From UBA8290 sp964230965 (lineage in GTDB: Bacteria > Bacillota_I > Bacilli_A > Acholeplasmatales > Acholeplasmataceae), in NCBI GenBank assembly GCA_964230965.1, contig CAXRJA010000084.1:1-12184 (forward strand): a stretch of DNA of 12,184 nucleotides, written 5' to 3'. The notes beneath the pieces were generated by a model. The model ran no database searches, was not told where the DNA came from, and saw nothing but the letters and a program-made list of their open reading frames with translations. This document shows positions 7,213 to 12,184 of the stretch, piece after piece. Positions within the stretch are counted from its first letter, which is position 1. Each line of letters begins with the position of its first letter. The position numbers and the translations under genes are program-made.

Positions 7213-7224
7213 CTAGGGGACTAT

Positions 7225-7812
7225 ATGTTATCATTTTTTTTCGTAAATACGTGGCCATATTATCTTTTTTATTTTGTAACTATATTATGGATCAGTGAGT
7301 TTTTTATTTTTCCGTCTCACTTACAAAAACAAACCAAAGAGGAGAAAAAAAGTTTCTTTTTTATCTTACAATTTATTTTATTCATTATTTTATTAAACTT
7401 TATTTTTGGCGTGTTTCAAATTGGAAGCATTCAAGTCCAAAATACGCGAGAGATTTTCAATTATGTTGCAATCACTCTGTATAGTATTGGATGCATTTTA
7501 CGTTATATTTCAATCATGCACCTTGGACGTTTTTTCACGAGAAATGTTGCTGTATCTCAACGACATGAATTAGTTTCAACAGGACCTTATAAAATATTAA
7601 GGCATCCATTATATTTAGGGTTATTTCTTCTATCAACAAGCGTACCACTATTTTTTAGTAATATCATTTTAATACCTTTAAGCTATGTGTTTATGGGATA
7701 CATTTTAAATCATCGTATGGTATTAGAAGAACACATTTTAGAAACACAACTCGGTACACGTTATAAAGAGTGGAAACGTGCTAGATATAAATTTATACCG
7801 TTTATTTACTAA
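7225..7812 (+). CDS. Isoprenylcysteine carboxyl methyltransferase (ICMT)-like membrane methyltransferase
   Basis: A 195-residue integral membrane protein with about five hydrophobic segments (near 4-30, 43-68, 77-97, 128-145 and 147-162). The SAM-binding signature of the ICMT/phospholipid methyltransferase fold lies at LVSTGPYKILRHPLYLG (116-132). A second signature, EEHILETQLGTRYKEWKRA (168-186), includes the acidic pair of the family. Members add a methyl group from S-adenosylmethionine to carboxyl or hydroxyl groups of lipid-like substrates; relatives methylate prenylcysteine, phospholipids or alkylpyrones. It is the first gene of an operon, 9 bp upstream of a CrtN/CrtP-like gene. A carotenoid carboxylate or another isoprenoid is therefore a plausible substrate (inference). 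Divergent neighbour: a Ste24-like protease. Family call is firm; substrate is unknown. Confidence 0.88.
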   Translation: MLSFFFVNTWPYYLFYFVTILWISEFFIFPSHLQKQTKEEKKSFFFILQFILFIILLNFIFGVFQIGSIQVQNTREIFNYVAITLYSIGCILRYISIMHLGRFFTRNVAVSQRHELVSTGPYKILRHPLYLGLFLLSTSVPLFFSNIILIPLSYVFMGYILNHRMVLEEHILETQLGTRYKEWKRARYKFIPFIY

Positions 7813-7821
7813 GGAGGAAAT

Positions 7822-9303
7822 ATGAAAGAAGTCGTTGTCATTGGCGGTGGATTAGGTGGTATGAGTGCTGCAATCACCCTTGCTAAGCATAAAGAGTTTC
7901 GTATCACACTTATTGAAAAGAATCCACATTTAGGCGGTAAATTAAATGTGCTAGAACAAGATGGTTTTTCATTTGATCTTGGACCTTCTATTTTTACAAT
8001 GCCTCAATACTTTGATGCATTATTTGAGATGCATGGTAAGAAAAGAGAGGATTATTTTAGGCTTGTGCCTGTGACACCTCACTGGAGAAACTTTTTTGAA
8101 GACGGCACAACCATCGATTTAGCTGATACATTAGAAGGTATGAAAGCTTTAGATAATATTACAGAAAAAGATTTTGAGGAGCTTCAAGCATTTTATAGCT
8201 ATACAGAAAAACTTTATGATTTTACAAATGAAATCTTATTTAAAAATCAAGCAGAAACCATCTTACAAACACTTAAATATTATCCTCCTTTTAAAATACT
8301 TAAAGATAGTGATTATTTTAGAACCATGGATGAAGGTATTAGAAAATATATCACGAATCCTTATTTAATTGATATTATGAATTATTTTATTAAATATGTT
8401 GGGTCTAATCCTTATGATGCGCCAGCAGTGATGAATCTGTTACCTTATATTCAATGGAAATTTGGTTTATGGTATGTTGAAGGTGGCATGTATCAAGCAT
8501 CCATTGGATTACAAAAACTCATGAAAGAATTAGGCATTACAGTTAAAACAAATACTGAAGTAATATCTGTAGAAAAACAACAAGGACGTATTTCTAAAAT
8601 AACATTAAGTGATGGTACAAAAAAACATGTGGATGTCGTTGTCTCTAATATGGAGGCCATTCCTTTCTATGAAAAAATTACGCAAGAACCAGAGAAAACA
8701 CTAAGAAACCTTAAGAGAAAATACGGACCTGCTTGTTCTGGGTTTGCCTTGCATTTAGGAGTTAATAAACAGTATCCACAGCTTGCACATCATAATTTCT
8801 TTTTCTCAAATGAGCTCAAACAAAATTTTGATAACATTTTTAAAAAACATAAGTTATCCGGTGATCCAACGATCTACTTGGTTGCACCAATGAAAACTGA
8901 TCCTTCTCAAGGACCTGAAGGTCATGAAATTATAAAAATTCTACCGCATATATCTGTTATGAAAGGTGACAAGGCCTTTTCAAAAGAGGAATATGAAGCA
9001 TTTGAAGATGCTGTTCTTACTAAATTAGAACGTATGGGACTGACAGATCTAAGAAAACATATTGTATCAAAAGAATTATGGACACCTGAAACCATTCAAC
9101 AAACATATTATTCTAACCAAGGTGCTATTTATGGTGTAGAAGCCAATCGTAAAATGAATTTAGGTTTTAAAATAGCTAAGACATCTACATTTTATCGTAA
9201 TTTATTTTTTGTCGGAGGGTCTACCAATCCAGGTGGTGGCATGCCTATGGTTGTCTTATCCGGTCAACAAGTTGAAAATCATGTGTTAAGGAGTTTAAAA
9301 TGA
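7822..9303 (+). CDS. CrtN/CrtP-like carotenoid desaturase/oxidase
   Basis: An FAD-dependent enzyme of the phytoene desaturase family, 493 residues. The N-terminal dinucleotide-binding fold is VVVIGGGLGGMSAAI (4-18), with EKNPHLGGKL following and GFSFDLGPSIFTMP after it. The C-terminal FAD motif is FFVGGSTNPGGGMPMVVLSG (462-481). The GGS-x-NPGGG-x-P-M form recalls CrtP/CrtNb-type diapocarotenoid oxidases more than CrtN desaturases, which tend to read GAS-x-HPGAG-x-P; this is from memory. It could thus desaturate a C30 precursor or oxidise a terminal methyl to an aldehyde. No phytoene/squalene synthase gene (crtM/crtB) is in the window. A strong AAGGAGG (7811-7817) precedes the ATG. The TGA overlaps the ldh ATG by 4 bp. 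Family is firm, the exact step is open. Confidence 0.87.
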   Translation: MKEVVVIGGGLGGMSAAITLAKHKEFRITLIEKNPHLGGKLNVLEQDGFSFDLGPSIFTMPQYFDALFEMHGKKREDYFRLVPVTPHWRNFFEDGTTIDLADTLEGMKALDNITEKDFEELQAFYSYTEKLYDFTNEILFKNQAETILQTLKYYPPFKILKDSDYFRTMDEGIRKYITNPYLIDIMNYFIKYVGSNPYDAPAVMNLLPYIQWKFGLWYVEGGMYQASIGLQKLMKELGITVKTNTEVISVEKQQGRISKITLSDGTKKHVDVVVSNMEAIPFYEKITQEPEKTLRNLKRKYGPACSGFALHLGVNKQYPQLAHHNFFFSNELKQNFDNIFKKHKLSGDPTIYLVAPMKTDPSQGPEGHEIIKILPHISVMKGDKAFSKEEYEAFEDAVLTKLERMGLTDLRKHIVSKELWTPETIQQTYYSNQGAIYGVEANRKMNLGFKIAKTSTFYRNLFFVGGSTNPGGGMPMVVLSGQQVENHVLRSLK

Positions 9304-10232
9304 GTAAAGTTGTCTTAATAGGCACTGGATTCGTTGGGATGAGTTTTGCCTATAGTGCTCTTAATAAAGGTAGTTTTGAAACACTGGTTTTAATCGATGT
9401 TAATCATGAAAAAGCAGTTGGTGAAGCAATGGATTTAAATCATGGACTTGCATTTGCACCACGTAAAATGCATATTTACGCAGGAGATTATCAAGATTGT
9501 AAAAATGCAGATATTGTTTTGATTACTGCAGGAGTTAATCAAAAGCCAGGTGAAACACGTTTAGATTTACTAAAACGCAATGCAGAAATTATGAAAGCTA
9601 TTGTCAAACAAGTGATGTCAAGTGGTTTTAATGGTATCTTCTTAGTAGCGACCAATCCAGTAGATATTTTAACCTATGTCGTGTATGAAGCTTCAGGTCT
9701 TCCAAAAACGAAAGTCATTGGAAGTGGTACTTCTCTTGATACAGCAAGATTACGGTATGAAGTAGCAAAACGTATTCACATTGATGTTAGAAATGTCCAT
9801 GCATATATTTTAGGCGAACATGGCGACAGTGAATTTGTATGTTGGTCTAATGCCAATGTTGGTTCTAAACCCATTATGGATGTTATTGAAACAATTGATA
9901 AAATCAAATTTGAAGATCTTCAAGTCATTGCAGATGACGTAAGAAACGCCGCTTATGAAATTATTTCTAGAAAACAAGCAACTTATTATGGAATCGGAAT
10001 GGCACTCAATCGTATTGTCATGGCGATTTTAAATAATGATCACGCTATCCTTCCATTGTCTGTTTTAAATGAGGATGAATATGATTGTGACAAGGTTTAT
10101 ATTGGTTTGCCTGCAGTTGTTAATAGAGATGGTATCGATCATATAGTCAAACTTAAACTCAGTGATGAAGAAAAAGTACTTCTTAAAAAATCATCGCAAA
10201 TATTAAAAGATGCACATCAGCATTTAACATAA
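9300..10232 (+). CDS. ldh: L-lactate dehydrogenase, probably fructose-1,6-bisphosphate-responsive
   Basis: Reduces pyruvate to L-lactate with NADH, closing fermentative glycolysis in the cytoplasm. The 310 residues show the NAD fold VVLIGTGFVGMSFA (4-17) and the loop GVNQKPGETRLDLL (78-91). Here Q81, rather than Arg, marks lactate over malate dehydrogenase, and R87 is the catalytic-loop arginine. ATNPVDILTYV (118-128), D147 and R150 in TSLDTARLR, and H174 in GEHGDSE complete the catalytic set. R152 and H167 occupy the positions that bind fructose 1,6-bisphosphate in Bacillus enzymes, so allosteric activation is likely. AAGGAG (9288-9293) lies 6 nt before the ATG, inside the upstream gene, and the ATGA overlap suggests coupled translation with the carotenoid gene. 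A bidirectional terminator contains the stop codon. Confidence 0.96.
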   Translation: MSKVVLIGTGFVGMSFAYSALNKGSFETLVLIDVNHEKAVGEAMDLNHGLAFAPRKMHIYAGDYQDCKNADIVLITAGVNQKPGETRLDLLKRNAEIMKAIVKQVMSSGFNGIFLVATNPVDILTYVVYEASGLPKTKVIGSGTSLDTARLRYEVAKRIHIDVRNVHAYILGEHGDSEFVCWSNANVGSKPIMDVIETIDKIKFEDLQVIADDVRNAAYEIISRKQATYYGIGMALNRIVMAILNNDHAILPLSVLNEDEYDCDKVYIGLPAVVNRDGIDHIVKLKLSDEEKVLLKKSSQILKDAHQHLT

Positions 10233-10259
10233 AAAAGATGGATACAATCCATCTTTTTT
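10231..10259. terminator. Bidirectional intrinsic terminator between ldh and aldehyde dehydrogenase genes
   Basis: A 13-bp perfect stem: AAAAAAGATGGAT (10231-10243) against ATCCATCTTTTTT (10247-10259) with a 3-nt loop. It ends both convergent transcripts. Bases of both stop codons (10230-10232 and 10258-10260) fall in the outer stem. Confidence 0.92.
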
Positions 10260-11604
10260 ATTTCAGAATTTTCCTAATAAAATTTTCTTTCTTTTTTGTA
10301 TATGGCGGATATGCAATCGCCGAATCAAATTTTGTACTATGTTTTACATATGTCTTCAAATGACTAAAGACATCAAATGAAGCTTTCCCGTGATATTTCC
10401 CAATCCCGCTATGACCAATACCGCCAAAAGGTAAATGCAAATTAACAACTTGCATAATGGTATCGTTAATCGCGCCATTACCAAATGATAATTCCGTAAA
10501 AATACGTTTTATATTGACTTTAGATTCTGAAAATATATATAAAGCAAGTGGTTTTGGTTTGAGCTTTAGTGTATCAACTACTTCATCTAAATGCTCAAAT
10601 GTTAATATTGGTAAAATTGGTCCAAATATTTCATCTTTCATGATATCATCATCCCAAGTCACATCATGCATAATAATTGGTTCAATTTTTTTGTCAATAA
10701 TATTGCCTTGATATAGCACTTTTTTCTTATTGATGAGTTTCTTTAATCTTTGTGCATGTTGATCAGAAACGATGTGTGTAAGGTCATCATAATTAGGATA
10801 AAATTCTTTTAATGTATCTATAAGTGCTTTTTCTAATGTATTTTTCACATTGTGTTGAACATAAATATAATCTGGTGCAATGCATGTTTGACCCGCATTT
10901 AAAAATTTTCCATAAATGATTCTTCTAGCTGTGACTTTAATGTTTGCAGTTTCATCTACAATCGTAGGACTTTTGCCACCTAGTTCTAAAGTCACAGGAA
11001 TCAATTTTTGTGCGGCTTTTTCGTAAATGATTTGACCAACTTTTGTAGATCCTGTAAAGAAAATATGATCGAAAGACAAATCAAGTAAAGCTTGAGTCAC
11101 TTCAACACCGCCTTGAACCACATGAATATAATTTGAATCAAACGTTTCTTTTATGATTGTTTCAATGATTTTTGAAACACTCGGTGTAAATTCACTTGGC
11201 TTTAGAAATATTGTATTACCAGCAGCAATGGCACCAATAAGAGGTTCAATAACGAGTTGAAACGGATAATTAAATGGACCAATAATGAATACTTGTCCTT
11301 TAGGTTCAGGTTGAATGTGTGATGTCGTGAATAGTTGAAAAAAGGGTGTTTTTACTTTTTTTGTTTTCATCCAAGTCTTTAATCTTTTTTGAACAAACTG
11401 AATTGAATTTAAAATATAGCCAATTTCAGTAGTATAAGCCTCAAAAGAAGATTTGTTTAAATCTTTTTTTAATGCATTGATGATGTCATCTTGATACTTT
11501 GAAATAACCAATTTCAGTTTAGAAAGCTGTTCAAATCTAAATGTATAAGACTTCGTTTTTTGGGAATTAAAAAATAATTTTTGTGATTCAAATATGTTTA
11601 CCAT
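10258..11604 (-). CDS. Aldehyde dehydrogenase, class-3-like (AldH/YwdH-type)
   Basis: NAD(P)-dependent oxidation of an aldehyde to a carboxylic acid. The 448 residues are short, as in class 3 (fatty or bulky aldehyde) enzymes. Catalytic residues are visible: N112 in GPFNYPFQL, K135 in LKPSE, the FFTGSTKVG loop (182-190), E207 in LELGGKSP, nucleophile C241 in AGQTCIAPDY, and the EIFGPILPI motif (325-333). LPFGGIGHSGIGKYHG (391-406) is also class-3-like. The C-terminal tail is lysine-rich (KKKENFIRKILK). The start at 11604 has GAGGTG (11609-11614). It is a single-gene unit between two terminators. In Staphylococcus a class 3 ALDH oxidises diaponeurosporenal to the acid in staphyloxanthin synthesis, as I recall. 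The nearby CrtN/CrtP-like gene makes such a role possible, but general aldehyde detoxification is equally compatible. Confidence 0.93.
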   Translation of the reverse strand: MVNIFESQKLFFNSQKTKSYTFRFEQLSKLKLVISKYQDDIINALKKDLNKSSFEAYTTEIGYILNSIQFVQKRLKTWMKTKKVKTPFFQLFTTSHIQPEPKGQVFIIGPFNYPFQLVIEPLIGAIAAGNTIFLKPSEFTPSVSKIIETIIKETFDSNYIHVVQGGVEVTQALLDLSFDHIFFTGSTKVGQIIYEKAAQKLIPVTLELGGKSPTIVDETANIKVTARRIIYGKFLNAGQTCIAPDYIYVQHNVKNTLEKALIDTLKEFYPNYDDLTHIVSDQHAQRLKKLINKKKVLYQGNIIDKKIEPIIMHDVTWDDDIMKDEIFGPILPILTFEHLDEVVDTLKLKPKPLALYIFSESKVNIKRIFTELSFGNGAINDTIMQVVNLHLPFGGIGHSGIGKYHGKASFDVFSHLKTYVKHSTKFDSAIAYPPYTKKKENFIRKILK

Positions 11605-11623
11605 GTAACACCTCTATATAAAA

Positions 11624-11649
11624 AATAAAACCGGTTTCCCGGTTTTATT
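11624..11649 (-). terminator. Intrinsic terminator of the NqrF-like gene
   Basis: AATAAAACCGG (11624-11634) pairs perfectly with CCGGTTTTATT (11639-11649) around a 4-nt loop. On the minus strand a T-rich run follows. It lies about 30 bp past the reductase stop and overlaps the likely transcription start of the aldehyde dehydrogenase gene. Confidence 0.85.
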
Positions 11650-11655
11650 ATAGCA
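11647..11655 (-). promoter_or_regulatory. Probable aldehyde dehydrogenase promoter (extended -10)
   Basis: TGCTATAAT on the minus strand is a perfect TGN-TATAAT extended -10. Transcription would begin near 11640, inside the preceding terminator. The new mRNA would therefore not contain the full hairpin. No clear -35 was found. Confidence 0.6.
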
Positions 11656-11677
11656 TGCTTTCATACTTGATATTTGA

Positions 11678-12184
11678 TTATGAAAATTTATCGTAATATA
11701 CATTTTCTGTTTGAATATCGTGTTTATTTAAAACTTTAATACATGCATCAATCATACCTGGTGACCCACATAAATATGCTTCATGTTCTGAAAGATCCCC
11801 TGTCATTCGATCCAATACATCTGTAATGAGTCCAGTTGCACCTTCCCAATGATCTTCTTCAAGTGGTTCTGATAATGCTGGAATGTATTCAAAGTTTGAA
11901 AACTCTTTTTGTAGTTGCATGAGTTCTTCTGTGTAATATAAGTCTCTGACTGCACGTGCACCAAAGAAATATTTCACTTTTCTTGTCATACCAAGTTCTT
12001 TTAATCTAAATAAAATTGAACGAATAGGTGCTTTCCCTGACCCACCTGCAATACATACAATAGGGCGTTCTGAATCTTCTTGTAAGAAGAAATCACCGTA
12101 AGGTCCAGTTAAAATGATTTTATCATTTTTTTCTAATGCTTTGTGAACAAAAGTTGTCGCTCGTCCATTAGGTACATAACGAAT
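11678..12184 (-). CDS. NqrF-like NAD(P)H-flavin reductase domain, C-terminal part (5' end outside window)
   Basis: The frame is open to the right edge, so the gene starts outside; the ATG at 11989 is internal. The visible 168 residues are a ferredoxin-NADP reductase-type module. It contains the end of the FAD-binding barrel with GPYGDFF (27-33), then the NAD-binding fold with IAGGSGKAPIRSIL (45-58), YFFGARAVRDLYYTEE (72-87), PALSEPLEEDHWEG (about 102-115) and YLCGSPGMIDAC (137-148). The protein ends YYDKFS. The overall pattern resembles subunit F of Na+-translocating NADH:quinone reductase and the related phenol/methane monooxygenase reductases. Those usually carry an N-terminal 2Fe-2S domain, which would lie outside the window. 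NqrF as I remember it reads CGPPMM where this reads CGSPGM, so a stand-alone reductase is possible. If NqrF, its position as last gene before a terminator fits nqrABCDEF order. Confidence 0.82.
   Translation of the reverse strand: MRYVPNGRATTFVHKALEKNDKIILTGPYGDFFLQEDSERPIVCIAGGSGKAPIRSILFRLKELGMTRKVKYFFGARAVRDLYYTEELMQLQKEFSNFEYIPALSEPLEEDHWEGATGLITDVLDRMTGDLSEHEAYLCGSPGMIDACIKVLNKHDIQTENVYYDKFS

Noticed and set aside
8174..8368. Plus-strand open frame of 64 codons inside the CrtN-like gene
   Set aside because: It lies in a different frame within a conserved gene and shows no independent start signal.
9300..10232. Malate dehydrogenase instead of lactate dehydrogenase
   Set aside because: The specificity loop reads NQKPGETR with Gln, where malate dehydrogenases carry Arg.
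10457..10711. Plus-strand open frame of 84 codons opposite the aldehyde dehydrogenase gene
   Set aside because: Antisense shadow of conserved coding sequence without start signals.
1..12184. CRISPR array, insertion sequence, tRNA/rRNA genes or prophage genes
   Set aside because: No regularly spaced repeats, transposase motifs, terminal repeats or RNA gene signatures were seen; the few gaps without coding sequence are short and hold promoters, terminators and the riboswitch.

Overview
The window is AT-rich DNA from a low-GC Gram-positive-type bacterium. UGA ends several genes (the first photolyase, ribBA, the CrtN-like gene) and tryptophan is read from UGG, so the standard code is in use and Mycoplasma/Spiroplasma-type decoding is excluded. 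An FBP-type L-lactate dehydrogenase, a C30-carotenoid-type enzyme, strong Shine-Dalgarno sites and a Bacillus-like rib operon fit an Acholeplasma-like or other Bacillota-related lineage. That assignment is a guess from gene content. Gene density is very high and no mobile element, tRNA, rRNA or CRISPR array was seen.

Layout. (1) 1-2231, plus strand: the C-terminal part of a DASH-type cryptochrome/photolyase overlaps by 4 bp a complete FeS-type bacterial photolyase carrying all four cluster cysteines. (2) 2248-5818, minus strand: a riboflavin operon ribD-ribE-ribBA-ribH, controlled by an FMN riboswitch with a downstream intrinsic terminator. ribBA is broken by one extra A in a run of nine A. 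(3) 5874-7106, minus: a membrane M48 (Ste24-like) metalloprotease. (4) 7225-10232, plus: an operon of an ICMT-like membrane methyltransferase, a CrtN/CrtP-like carotenoid oxidoreductase and L-lactate dehydrogenase. (5) 10258-11604, minus: a class-3-type aldehyde dehydrogenase. (6) 11678-12184, minus: the C-terminal part of an NqrF-like flavin reductase, cut by the right edge.

How the genes may work together. Riboflavin synthesis supplies FMN/FAD for the two photolyases, the CrtN-like enzyme and the NqrF-like reductase. The lumazine made by RibH is the known antenna pigment of FeS-type photolyases, and ribH is the direct convergent neighbour of that photolyase gene. The CrtN-like enzyme, the aldehyde dehydrogenase and the ICMT-like methyltransferase could form a route from carotenoid aldehyde to acid to methyl ester; this is inference. 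Photolyases, flavin supply and carotenoids together give the region a light-damage and photoprotection flavour.

Regulation visible in the sequence: four promoters with a TGN-TATAAT-like extended -10, one FMN riboswitch, and five intrinsic terminators. Two of the terminators are bidirectional and contain stop codons of the flanking convergent genes.
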